A stretch of 7,550 nt of DNA from JANMEX01 sp031423755 (GTDB taxonomy: Bacteria > Pseudomonadota > Alphaproteobacteria > Rhizobiales > Rhizobiaceae). Position 1 is the first letter of the stretch, and each line of letters starts with the position of its first letter. Both the position numbers and the translations under genes were made by a program. Location of the stretch: assembly GCA_031423755.1 (NCBI GenBank), contig JANPGC010000190.1, forward strand, positions 1 to 7,550, read 5' to 3'. Below, piece after piece: positions 1-7,095 of this stretch. The notes under the pieces are model-generated. The model was given only the letters and a program-made list of their open reading frames with translations, did not search any database and was not told the origin of the DNA.

Positions 1-396
1 TTGCTTGGCATTGGCGCGGGCACGGAAGATCATATTGCTGAGCGCAGGTCGCACCATGAGATGGAGCATGAGGCGGGCGGCGAGCATGACCATGATGATT
101 TTGACTCTTTCGTTGCGGACACGAGTTCAGTGAAAGACGCAGTGAAGTTTGTTGATGCGCTGAAGGCGGTGATTGCCGGACATGATGTGTTGCGGCTCAA
201 GGGCTTTGTTGATGTGCCGGGCAAGCCGATGCGGCTGGTTATTCAGGCGGTCGGCTCACGCATAGACAGCTATTTCGACCGCGCCTGGGCCGCTGGCGAG
301 GCGCGGGCAACGCGGCTGGTGGTGATTGGCCTAAAGGGGCTCGACCGCGCTGCAATCGCCTCTGAGATCAACGCTGCAGCATCAGCTGCCGCCTGA
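1..396 (+). CDS. cobW: Cobalamin biosynthesis protein CobW, C-terminal part (5' end outside window)
   Basis: This is the last 131 codons of a CobW-type G3E-family GTPase, a metallochaperone thought to handle cobalt for the cobaltochelatase. The frame is open from the first base, and the GTP-binding half (Walker A and base-recognition motifs) must lie upstream of the window, so the leading TTG is not a real start. Visible are a His/Glu/Asp-rich metal-binding-like segment (HHEMEHE, then EHDHDD, local residues 18-33) followed by the CobW C-terminal domain beginning at FDSF (about residue 34). That domain includes the recognisable GFVDVPGKPMRLVIQAVG stretch and SYFDRAW. The His-rich linker followed by DDFDSF is typical of rhizobial CobW. 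The gene ends with TGA 3 bp before cobN, which fits a shared transcript and supports CobW over other COG0523 proteins. I am confident of the family and fairly sure of the CobW subtype. Confidence 0.93.
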   Translation: MLGIGAGTEDHIAERRSHHEMEHEAGGEHDHDDFDSFVADTSSVKDAVKFVDALKAVIAGHDVLRLKGFVDVPGKPMRLVIQAVGSRIDSYFDRAWAAGEARATRLVVIGLKGLDRAAIASEINAAASAAA

Positions 397-399
397 CCG

Positions 400-3300
400 A
401 TGCATCTGCTCCTCGCCCAGAAAGGCACGCTGGCGGACGAGGGGGAGGCGATTGACCTTGGCCAGACGCCGGGACGCATTGCTGTTTTGACGGCGGCGGA
501 CACGGAAATCGCGGTTCTGGCTGCCGCGCGGGCGGGGCGGAGGGATGGTCCCGGGTTCTTGCGGTTGGTGAATTTTCTGCAGCTCCGTCACCCGATGTCG
601 GTCGATCAGTGGATCGAGCGGACAGGGCGGCATGCCGAACTGGTGGTCGTGCGGGCGCTTGGCGGCGAGAGCTACTGGCCTTACGGGCTCGAAGCGCTGC
701 ATGCGGCGGCGGTCAACCATGGTTTCAAGCTGGCGGTGCTGCCGGGCGACGACAAGGCGGATGCAGGGCTGGCGCGCTTTTGCACGCTGGAACGGGAGGC
801 TTGCGACCGGCTTTGGGCGTGCCTTGTAGAGGGCGGCGTTGCCAACGCGGAAGTGTTTCTGGCGATTGCCGATCAGCTGACGGGCAGGGAGAACGCAGAT
901 GTCGAGCCGAAGCCGCTGCTGAAAGCGGGCGTGTTTGCTGCGGGCAGGCCGGATGCCGGGTTGAGTGACGTCAAACAGGGATGGATTGAGGGCACGCCGG
1001 TCGCTGCCATCGTATTTTACCGCGCGTTGATGCAGAGCGGCCAGACTGCGGCGGTGACTTCGCTGGCCAAGGCGCTGTCGGCCCGCGGTTTCAATACTCT
1101 TCCGGTCTATGTGACCAGCCTCAAAGATCTTGTTTCGGCGGCAACGGTCTCGAGCCTTTTCGCCGACGCCAAGCCTGATATCGTTCTGAATGCGACAGGG
1201 TTTGCGGTGTCGACCGGCGGGCAGGATTGGGCTGGAACGGTTCTTGACCGAGACGGCGCGATGGTGCTGCAGGTGGTGCTTTCTTCGTTGAGCGAAACGG
1301 CTTGGGAGGCTTCTGCCTTTGGCCTGACGTCACGCGATCTGGCGATGAACATTGCGCTGCCGGAAGTGGATGGGCGGGTGTTTTCCCGGGCCGTTTCCTT
1401 CAAGGCTGCTGATGTTTTTGACGAGCATGTTCAAGCCAGTATCGTGCGCCACGCGCCGCGTGCTGACCGGGTTGAATTTGTCGCTGATCTGGCGGCGAAC
1501 TGGTTGCGGCTGCGGCGCAAGAGGCCAACGGACCGGCGCGTGGCCCTGGTGCTGGCGAACTATCCGAACCGGGATGGGCGCCTTGCCAATGGCGTCGGGC
1601 TCGACACCCCTGCCGCGACAATCGAGGTGATGCGGGCGATGGCTGCCGCTGGTTATGCGGTCGATGACATTCCGATTGATGGCGACGCGTTGATCCGCGA
1701 ATTGCAGGCGGGCGTGACCAATGCGAATGGGCCAGATCGCTTGGTACGCGAGACGCTTTCGCTCAATGAATACAATCTCTTGTTTGAAAAACTGCCCATT
1801 CTGATTCAGAGTCAGGTGCGCGAGCGATGGGGCGCGCCGGAGCGCGATCCGTTCTGGAACAACGAGGCTGCTGGCTTCGCCCTGCCGCTGATGCGGTTTG
1901 GAAATGCCATCACCGGAATTCAGCCTGCGCGGGGCCACAATATTGATCCGAAGCAGAGCTATCACTCGCCGGACCTTGTGCCGCCGCATGGCTATTTCGC
2001 GTTCTATTTCTTCCTGCGGCATGCGTTTGGCGCGGATGCGATTGTGCATATGGGCAAGCACGGCAATTTGGAGTGGCTGCCGGGCAAATCGCTCGGATTA
2101 TCCGCTGGCTGCTATCCGGAGGCCGTGTTCGGCCCGGTGCCACATGTCTATCCCTTCATTGTCAATGATCCGGGCGAGGGCACACAGGCCAAGCGGCGCT
2201 CGGCAGCGGTGATCGTCGACCATCTCACGCCGCCTTTGACCCGTGCGGAAAACCATGGCGCGCTGAAGGATCTGGAGGCGCTGGTAGACGAGTATTATCA
2301 GGCGCAGGGCGCTGACCCGCGCCGGATCAAGCTGCTTGGCCCGCGCATTCTCGATCTTGTCCGCGATATGGGGCTGGACCATGACGCAGGCATTGAGCGG
2401 GGCGATGACGAAGGGCGGTCATTGGAGAAGCTGGACGCGTTTCTGTGCGACCTGAAGGAAATGCAAATCCGCGACGGGCTGCATGTCTTTGGCCGAGCGC
2501 CGGATGGGCGGCTGCTGAATGATCTGGTCGTGGCGCTCGCGAGGCTGCCGCGCGGCGATGGTGTTGGCGGGAATGCGAGTTTGCATCGGGCGATTGCTGC
2601 GGATTGTTTTGGCATGGAGTCAAACATGCCGCCACTGCCAAGTGCCGCGTCGCCAAAAGACCCATTAATGCCGTCATTCCGGGGCCGCGCAGCGGAACCC
2701 GGAAGTCAGAGTGGCGACGTTGAAAGTGGCACGCAGAAAGCATGTGACGCCACCGTGGACAGTAGCGCGACCGGAGACACTTCTCCCTCAACTGCGGCGC
2801 TCTGGATTCCGGGTTCTGCGGTGCAGCCCCGGAATGACGGGGCCGCAGAGCTTTTCGACCCGCTAGATTGCACCATGTCGGAGACGTGGAAGGGGCCGGG
2901 CCCTGAAATATTGCTGGCAGTATCCACCGATCCCTGGCGCACAAATGGTGACACGGTCGAACGCATTGAACTGCTGGCGTCGGCGCTCGTGGACGACTCG
3001 GTGGCTTGCCCGGACGAGTGGGCGCGAACAAGAGCTGTGCTCGATGAAATAGCTGTCAGGATCAGACCCTCGGTGACCGCCTGCGGAGAGGCTGAACTCA
3101 ATGGCCTGTTGACCGCTCTCGACGGGCGTTTCGTCAAGCCCGGCCCATCGGGCGCGCCGACGCGGGGGCGGCCGGATGTGTTGCCGACCGGGCGGAACTT
3201 CCATTCGGTGGACAGCCGCGCGGTGCCGACTGAGACGGCTTGGGAACTGGGCAAGCAGTCTGCAGAGCTTTTGTGCCTGCGGCATGCTCAGGACCAAGGC

Positions 3301-4404
3301 GATCATCTGCGCTCTGCCGGCATCACCGCGTGGGGCACATCCAACATGCGCACGGGCGGCGATGATATCGCGCAGGCTCTGGCGTTGATCGGCGCCAAGC
3401 CTGTGTGGGAACGGGCGAGCGGGCGGGTGACCGGTTTTGAGATCATCACGCTGGCGATGCTTGGACGGCCCCGGGTGGATGTGACCTTGCGTATCTCCGG
3501 CTTCTTCCGCGATGCATTTCCGGACCAGATCTCGCTGTTTGACCGGGCGGCGCGGGCGGTCGGGCAATTGGAAGAGGATGAAGATGACAATCCGCTTGCT
3601 GCACGGATGAAGGCGGAGGCCGCAGCAATGGTTGCCGAGGGCATGGATGCAGGCAGGGCGGCTACTCAGGCGGGCTATCGCGTGTTCGGCTCGATGCCAG
3701 GAGCGTATGGTGCCGGTTTGCAGGCTTTGATTGACGAGCGCGGATGGAGCGAGCGCAAGGATCTTGCAGACGCCTACCTGACCTGGGGGGCGTTTGCTTA
3801 TGGCGCGGGCAGCGAGGGCGTGTCGGACCGAGCCGGATTTGAAGCGCGGCTTGCGGGGCTGCAGGCGGTGGTGCAGAATCAGGACAACCGTGAGCATGAT
3901 CTCCTGGATTCGGACGACTATTACCAGTTTGAAGGCGGGATGACTGCGGCGGTCGAGGCTTTGTCCGGGCGGATGCCTGTGGTCTATCACAATGACCATT
4001 CGCGCCCCGAAAAGCCGGTGATCCGGACACTCGAAGAAGAGATATCGCGGGTGGTGCGAGGGCGGGTGACGAACCCGAAATGGATCGCAGGTGTGATGCG
4101 CCACGGCTACAAGGGCGCGTTCGAAATTGCTGCGACCGTTGATTACATGTTTGCTTTTTCCGCGACGACTGGTGCCGTTCGCGACCATCATTTTGACGCT
4201 GTCTACCAGTCGTTTATCGTGGACGATGCCGTGCGGGATTTCATGGCGCAGAGCAATCCACATGCGCTCCGTGAGATGGCAGAGAAGCTGCTGGAGGCGA
4301 TGGATCGCGGCCTGTGGAAGGCGCGTTCGAATTCTGCGCGAAGTGCGCTCGAACGCTGCGCGAAACTTGAGAAATTGAATCTGCCGGGAGGCACACATGT
4401 CTGA
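400..4404 (+). CDS. cobN: Aerobic cobaltochelatase large subunit CobN, with an in-frame repeat insertion
   Basis: CobN is the large subunit of the ATP-dependent CobNST cobaltochelatase, which inserts cobalt into hydrogenobyrinate a,c-diamide in the cytoplasm. The start MHLLLAQKGT is the usual CobN N-terminus. No convincing Shine-Dalgarno sequence is visible, so translation is probably coupled to cobW, which ends 3 bp upstream. CobN/BchH-family blocks appear in order: LANYPNRDGRLANGVGLDTP (about residues 385-404), the HMGKHGNLEWLPGK block (550-563, conserved His and Glu of the chelatase family), WGTSNMRTGGDD (978-989), and NPKWIAGVMRHGYKG (1225-1239) near the C-terminus. The product is 1334 residues, against roughly 1250-1280 for typical CobN. 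The excess is a Ser/Thr/Ala/Pro-rich segment at about residues 740-816 that contains a palindromic DNA repeat. On both sides the family sequence is intact (HRAIAADCFG before, FDPLDC and WRTNGDTVERIELLA after), with no frameshift or stop. The protein is probably functional, but this is inferred from the intact frame only. Confidence 0.96.
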   Translation: MHLLLAQKGTLADEGEAIDLGQTPGRIAVLTAADTEIAVLAAARAGRRDGPGFLRLVNFLQLRHPMSVDQWIERTGRHAELVVVRALGGESYWPYGLEALHAAAVNHGFKLAVLPGDDKADAGLARFCTLEREACDRLWACLVEGGVANAEVFLAIADQLTGRENADVEPKPLLKAGVFAAGRPDAGLSDVKQGWIEGTPVAAIVFYRALMQSGQTAAVTSLAKALSARGFNTLPVYVTSLKDLVSAATVSSLFADAKPDIVLNATGFAVSTGGQDWAGTVLDRDGAMVLQVVLSSLSETAWEASAFGLTSRDLAMNIALPEVDGRVFSRAVSFKAADVFDEHVQASIVRHAPRADRVEFVADLAANWLRLRRKRPTDRRVALVLANYPNRDGRLANGVGLDTPAATIEVMRAMAAAGYAVDDIPIDGDALIRELQAGVTNANGPDRLVRETLSLNEYNLLFEKLPILIQSQVRERWGAPERDPFWNNEAAGFALPLMRFGNAITGIQPARGHNIDPKQSYHSPDLVPPHGYFAFYFFLRHAFGADAIVHMGKHGNLEWLPGKSLGLSAGCYPEAVFGPVPHVYPFIVNDPGEGTQAKRRSAAVIVDHLTPPLTRAENHGALKDLEALVDEYYQAQGADPRRIKLLGPRILDLVRDMGLDHDAGIERGDDEGRSLEKLDAFLCDLKEMQIRDGLHVFGRAPDGRLLNDLVVALARLPRGDGVGGNASLHRAIAADCFGMESNMPPLPSAASPKDPLMPSFRGRAAEPGSQSGDVESGTQKACDATVDSSATGDTSPSTAALWIPGSAVQPRNDGAAELFDPLDCTMSETWKGPGPEILLAVSTDPWRTNGDTVERIELLASALVDDSVACPDEWARTRAVLDEIAVRIRPSVTACGEAELNGLLTALDGRFVKPGPSGAPTRGRPDVLPTGRNFHSVDSRAVPTETAWELGKQSAELLCLRHAQDQGDHLRSAGITAWGTSNMRTGGDDIAQALALIGAKPVWERASGRVTGFEIITLAMLGRPRVDVTLRISGFFRDAFPDQISLFDRAARAVGQLEEDEDDNPLAARMKAEAAAMVAEGMDAGRAATQAGYRVFGSMPGAYGAGLQALIDERGWSERKDLADAYLTWGAFAYGAGSEGVSDRAGFEARLAGLQAVVQNQDNREHDLLDSDDYYQFEGGMTAAVEALSGRMPVVYHNDHSRPEKPVIRTLEEEISRVVRGRVTNPKWIAGVMRHGYKGAFEIAATVDYMFAFSATTGAVRDHHFDAVYQSFIVDDAVRDFMAQSNPHALREMAEKLLEAMDRGLWKARSNSARSALERCAKLEKLNLPGGTHV
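2671..2840. repeat. 170-bp imperfect palindromic element inside cobN
   Basis: The outer 34 bases (2671-2704, starting CCGTCATTCCGGGG) are the reverse complement of 2807-2840 (ending CCCCGGAATGACGG) at 30 of 34 positions, counted by eye. The symmetry continues more weakly inward (about 13 of the next 21 positions). A small internal palindrome, CCACCGTGG at 2750-2758, lies almost exactly at the centre. Symmetry stops abruptly outside both arms, which gives the element sharp ends. It has no room for a transposase. I recall similar GTCATTCCGGGG...GAACCCGGAA repeats scattered through alphaproteobacterial genomes, usually between genes, so this is probably a member of such a family. That link is from memory and was not searched. 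It is translated as part of CobN (residues 758-814). The arms give the peptides PSFRGRAAEPGS and WIPGSAVQPRND, which read like translated repeat. Confidence 0.85.
4386..4391 (+). promoter_or_regulatory. Ribosome binding site of cobO
   Basis: GGGAGG lies 5 bases before the ATG at 4397 and inside the last codons of cobN. This strong Shine-Dalgarno sequence fixes the cobO start even though it overlaps the end of cobN by 8 bp. The arrangement allows terminating cobN ribosomes to re-initiate on cobO. Confidence 0.75.
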
Positions 4405-5041
4405 AACTGAATTGGAAATTGAAATCGTTGACGGCGCGGATGAGCATGCCCGACACAATTCCAAGATGGCCAAGAAGAAGGCCGCTCGCGACAAGATCAT
4501 GGCGACCAAGACCAATGAAAAGGGTCTGATCATCGTCCATACCGGTAAGGGCAAGGGCAAATCGACTGCGGCGTTCGGGATGATATTCCGGCATATCGCG
4601 CACAGGATTCCTTCTGCTGTCGTACAATTCATCAAGGGCGGCATGTCGACCGGGGAACGTGATCTGATCCTTGCCAATCATCAGGACATCTGCTCGTTCC
4701 ACACGATGGGCGAGGGGTTCACCTGGGAGACGCAGGACAAGGCGCGCGACATGGAGATGGCGCGGCTGGCGTGGGAGAAGGCGAAGGCGCTGATACTCGA
4801 CGAGCGCATCAAGATGGTGCTGCTGGACGAGATCAACATCGCGCTGCGTTTTGACTACATCCCCGTCGCAGAGGTTGTCGAGTTTCTGGTCAACGAGAAG
4901 CCGCATATGACGCATGTGGTGCTGACAGGCCGCAACGCCGCAGATGAAATCATCGAGATTGCTGATCTTGTGACTGAGATGGAGCTTGTCAAGCACCCGT
5001 TCAGGTCCGGAGTCAAAGCGCAGATCGGCGTGGAATTCTGA
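4397..5041 (+). CDS. cobO: Corrinoid (cob(I)yrinic acid a,c-diamide) adenosyltransferase
   Basis: CobO, of the CobA/BtuR family, transfers the 5'-deoxyadenosyl group of ATP to the reduced cobalt of the corrinoid, the step after cobalt insertion; it also allows salvage of corrinoids. The 214-residue product is close to family length. Seen directly are the P-loop GKGKGKST (residues 50-57), the GEGFTW block (105-110), a Walker B-like strand VLLDEIN (141-147, acidic pair D144/E145), the LTGRN motif (176-180), and the family C-terminus KHPFRSGVKAQIGVEF. The N-terminal 40 residues are charged (NSKMAKKKAARDK) and precede the P-loop domain, as in rhizobial CobO. The start at 4397 is supported by a GGGAGG site and an 8-bp overlap with cobN, so the two are co-transcribed. 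A likely terminator follows. The identification is secure; the PduO-type and EutT-type adenosyltransferases are unrelated folds and do not fit. Confidence 0.96.
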   Translation: MSETELEIEIVDGADEHARHNSKMAKKKAARDKIMATKTNEKGLIIVHTGKGKGKSTAAFGMIFRHIAHRIPSAVVQFIKGGMSTGERDLILANHQDICSFHTMGEGFTWETQDKARDMEMARLAWEKAKALILDERIKMVLLDEINIALRFDYIPVAEVVEFLVNEKPHMTHVVLTGRNAADEIIEIADLVTEMELVKHPFRSGVKAQIGVEF

Positions 5042-5046
5042 CAATC

Positions 5047-5087
5047 CAACCGGCAACTTTTGCGGGTTGCTTTTAGGTTTTGTTTAT
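5047..5087 (+). terminator. Probable rho-independent terminator of the cob operon
   Basis: Six bases after the cobO stop, 5047-5056 (CAACCGGCAA) can pair with 5060-5069 (TTGCGGGTTG) around a 3-base loop. Nine of ten positions pair, with one G-G mismatch. The stem is followed by CTTTTAGGTTTTGTTT, a broken but T-rich run. Position and shape fit an intrinsic terminator that separates the cobalamin operon from the next gene. The interrupted T-run and the mismatch keep this short of certain. Confidence 0.6.
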
Positions 5088-5097
5088 CAGACTCATT

Positions 5098-5103
5098 TAT
5101 ATT
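5098..5103 (+). promoter_or_regulatory. Weak candidate -10 element for the following gene
   Basis: TATATT lies 24 bases before the ATG at 5127, in the AT-rich 85-bp gap after the probable terminator, so a start of transcription near 5110 would give a very short leader. No good -35 hexamer is found at 16-18 bases upstream, so this rests on one hexamer plus the need for a promoter here. Confidence 0.25.
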
Positions 5104-5126
5104 CGCGTCATCTTTCAGGTGGCCAG

Positions 5127-6269
5127 ATGAAAATTGCTCCGCTTAAATCCGTCGAATGCGCGCTTTTGCATGACCAGTATTCACCGATGGACGGCGTTGA
5201 TCTCTTGGATATTGTCAGCAGGGCGGTGCAGAAATCCGGGATTGCGCCGCTGGTTTCGCGCATTCCGACGAGCGGCGAACATGTGCATGTTATTGCCGGC
5301 AATTACCATGTGCTGGTGTCGCAGAACCGCAATCCGCTCAGCCAGGAGGGCTTTGCCGGATGCCTTCCGCTGCCGATTACCAACATGATGATGCCGGACG
5401 CGGCCGCGCGCGTGTCGCGCCACCGGGCAAACACATTTGTGACTGTCGGCAAGGGTTCGCTTCCCGGCGTACAGTCCAATGCGCTTTTGAACCAGCTCAT
5501 GGGCGATCAGTTCAGTTTCACTGAATGGAGCGATGCCGAGCGCGCCATGAAGCTTTGCTACGCGATCTCGCGGGCGATCATGAAGGCGGGCAAGGTCAGC
5601 TGCGTTCACTGGTGCCCGAGCGACCATCTGGTTTCGCCGGACTTCTTTGCGGAGGTCGAGCGCGGGCCGTCGATGACGCCGCTTTATGTGCGGCCATATC
5701 TGTATTCAAGCGTCGGACATTTGCGCAGTGGTGTGCCGCTCGGCATGGTTGGCAATGGCGCGCAATATTTGATCGGGCGGCCTGTGGTGTTCAATCAGGC
5801 CCAGGTTGATCTCGACTGGATGATTATGCGGGTGTCCAACTTTGTGGACATGTGCCATCTACGCGGCAGTGTCATACCCGACGGCGACAGCATGGGTGCT
5901 GATGCGAGCGAAGTGATCACAGTGCGGCATATTGCGCCGACGCGGGATCAACCGTTGGGTTCGTATGAGTTGACGGCGGAACGCGTGGCAAAATTTGGCA
6001 TTGACGGACCGCAGGTGCGACCGCAGCGGCAGGTGATGTATGACCCGCGCAAGGATCCGGTGACGGGTGAAAGCCGGGCGCTTGATCCAAACGATCCGAT
6101 TGACCGCGCCATTATTGCGCGGCTGAAAGAGCGGGAGCAGATGGGGTTGGACAAGGCGTCCGATCCGTTTGAGAGGGATCGCCGCGCGAGCGACAGGGCG
6201 GAGCAGCAGGCGGACACCAACCTTGGCGCCCCCGCGCGACGGGCGGCGCCATTTGGCAAACGCCAATAG
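5127..6269 (+). CDS. Uncharacterised protein, possibly DUF4261-like
   Basis: I do not recognise a characterised family in this 380-residue protein. The ATG at 5127 has AGGTGG (5117-5122) four bases upstream. An earlier in-frame ATG at 4986 would overlap cobO and read through the probable terminator, giving a non-conserved-looking leader, so I reject it. No signal peptide or membrane segment is seen, so it is probably cytoplasmic. Residues 1-280 look like a folded mixed alpha/beta domain, with a Met cluster NMMMPDAA (86-93), CVHWCPSDHLVSPDFFAEV (159-177) and GVPLGMVGNGAQYLIGRPV (202-220). The HWCPSDHLVSPDFF segment loosely recalls the 'VYW...VSPEFF' region of DUF4261 proteins; this is a memory-based guess. 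From about residue 281 the chain becomes charged and probably disordered (KEREQMG, FERDRRASDRAEQQ, ending GKRQ). It stands alone between a terminator and a convergent gene, so context gives no clear role. Confidence 0.8.
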   Translation: MKIAPLKSVECALLHDQYSPMDGVDLLDIVSRAVQKSGIAPLVSRIPTSGEHVHVIAGNYHVLVSQNRNPLSQEGFAGCLPLPITNMMMPDAAARVSRHRANTFVTVGKGSLPGVQSNALLNQLMGDQFSFTEWSDAERAMKLCYAISRAIMKAGKVSCVHWCPSDHLVSPDFFAEVERGPSMTPLYVRPYLYSSVGHLRSGVPLGMVGNGAQYLIGRPVVFNQAQVDLDWMIMRVSNFVDMCHLRGSVIPDGDSMGADASEVITVRHIAPTRDQPLGSYELTAERVAKFGIDGPQVRPQRQVMYDPRKDPVTGESRALDPNDPIDRAIIARLKEREQMGLDKASDPFERDRRASDRAEQQADTNLGAPARRAAPFGKRQ

Positions 6270-6285
6270 CATTGATCATGTCTGG

Positions 6286-6999
6286 TCAGCCGCGGCGGCG
6301 TGAGGCCTTGTAGTAAAAGGTGTTGCCGCCGGCGACGAGCACGTATTTCATGTTTCGGTATGGAAATCTCAAACCGGCTTGGTGGAAATACATCACATTC
6401 CTGCCGAGCGTCGGATGGCGTTTGCCTGCCAGAATGGCGTCGGCCAGTGCGGCCAGATCCGTTGTGTCGCCTTGCAGGCGGCGGGTCATGACGCCCGGCG
6501 CAAACTGCCTTGGAGCACCAACAACGCCGCAGACCGATCTTCCCCAATTGCCCGCAGCAAGGCGGTGCATCACCACGGTGCCGACCGCCAGCTGGCCGTC
6601 GCGGCTGGAGCGGTTGGATTCAAAATACATGGCCCGCATCAGGCATTCGCGGTCACGCTTGCTGCCGATGACACGATCAGCCTTGACGAATGGCGCGGAC
6701 GCCACCTCGATGGCTGCGGCGGGGATTTTCGAAACCGCTTCCAGAACAGGAACGCCCTTGCCGGATTTGGTGGCGACATACTCTTCGGTCACGAAGCCAT
6801 CTGAACTTGCCTCGACTTCGGCGGCGAGGCTGGATTTGGCTTCGGCCGTTGCGGGTTCGCTTTGCGATGCCGGGGCAAAACCCATTTCGGGCGAAGCAGT
6901 TGCAGACGGAGAAAGTTGGGAAACGGATGAGCCTGACGTGGTGCAGCCCGCGCCAGACAGGGCGGAGAGAAGCGCGAGGATGGCAGGCAAATAACGCAT
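6286..6999 (-). CDS. SleB-type cell wall hydrolase, exported (putative lipoprotein)
   Basis: This 237-residue protein carries a C-terminal Hydrolase_2 (SleB-like) domain at about residues 115-232, a family of peptidoglycan-cleaving enzymes related to spore-cortex hydrolases and common in non-sporulating alphaproteobacteria. Visible motifs are CLMRAMYFESNRSSRDGQ (119-136; E127 is the expected catalytic Glu), VGTVVMHR (139-146), CGVV followed by RQF (157-166), FHQAGLRFP (205-213) and GGNTFYYK (224-231). The chosen start, ATG at 6999, gives an N-terminus MRYLPAILALLSALSGAGC that is a clear export signal. Cys19 could be lipidated, but the lipobox is imperfect (Gly-Ala-Gly before Cys rather than a Leu at -3). 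A longer frame from a TTG at 7077 would add a leader in front of the signal and is rejected. Residues 20-110 form a Ser/Ala/Glu-rich linker. It probably trims the cell wall in the periplasm. The spacing to the permease gene upstream (96 bp) leaves co-transcription open. Confidence 0.88.
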   Translation of the reverse strand: MRYLPAILALLSALSGAGCTTSGSSVSQLSPSATASPEMGFAPASQSEPATAEAKSSLAAEVEASSDGFVTEEYVATKSGKGVPVLEAVSKIPAAAIEVASAPFVKADRVIGSKRDRECLMRAMYFESNRSSRDGQLAVGTVVMHRLAAGNWGRSVCGVVGAPRQFAPGVMTRRLQGDTTDLAALADAILAGKRHPTLGRNVMYFHQAGLRFPYRNMKYVLVAGGNTFYYKASRRRG

Positions 7000-7031
7000 A
7001 CTGAACAGATCCCGACCCGTTATCGATCGGT

Positions 7032-7059
7032 CGTATAGCGAAAAAGTCAAGAAAATCAA
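7032..7059 (-). promoter_or_regulatory. Candidate promoter of the SleB-type hydrolase gene
   Basis: Read on the minus strand, TTGATT (7054-7059) and TATACG (7032-7037, preceded by C, so CTATAC as in alphaproteobacterial -10 boxes) are 16 bases apart. They lie in the 96-bp gap upstream of the hydrolase ATG at 6999. A second -35-like hexamer, TTGACT (7045-7050), could pair only with poorer -10 boxes near 7020-7028. Both are weak matches. If real, the hydrolase is transcribed separately from the permease gene. Confidence 0.35.
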
Positions 7060-7095
7060 TCTGCGTGCGGTAACCAATGATGTAGGCGCATATCT

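Noticed and set aside
1..396. Possible cobalamin riboswitch near the operon
   Set aside because: Such an element would lie upstream of the operon's first gene, outside the window. The gaps cobW-cobN (3 bp) and cobN-cobO (overlap) leave no room for one, and the 85-bp gap after cobO shows no B12-box that I can recognise.
1330..2061. 243-codon minus-strand open frame opposite cobN
   Set aside because: Antisense shadow of conserved CobN blocks, with no recognisable protein features.
2327..3031. Minus-strand open frame across the palindromic element
   Set aside because: Most of it is the complement of cobN plus the repeat arms; its translated repeat peptides do not indicate a gene.
2863..4677. 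604-codon open frame on the minus strand opposite cobN and cobO
   Set aside because: It is antisense to two well-recognised genes, and its Arg/His/Pro-rich composition is what the opposite strand of GC-rich coding DNA gives. No domain or ribosome site is seen.
4986..5126. Upstream in-frame start for the uncharacterised gene, overlapping cobO
   Set aside because: The extra 47 residues come from the shifted cobO frame and the terminator region, and the ATG at 5127 has its own ribosome site.
6225..6250. GGCGCC inverted repeat at the end of the uncharacterised gene, considered as a terminator
   Set aside because: It lies within the coding sequence, the inner stem pairs poorly, and no T-run follows. 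Short GC palindromes are expected by chance here.
6320..6994. 224-codon plus-strand open frame opposite the SleB-type hydrolase
   Set aside because: The minus strand encodes a clear export signal and the SleB-like motifs; this frame is its complement.
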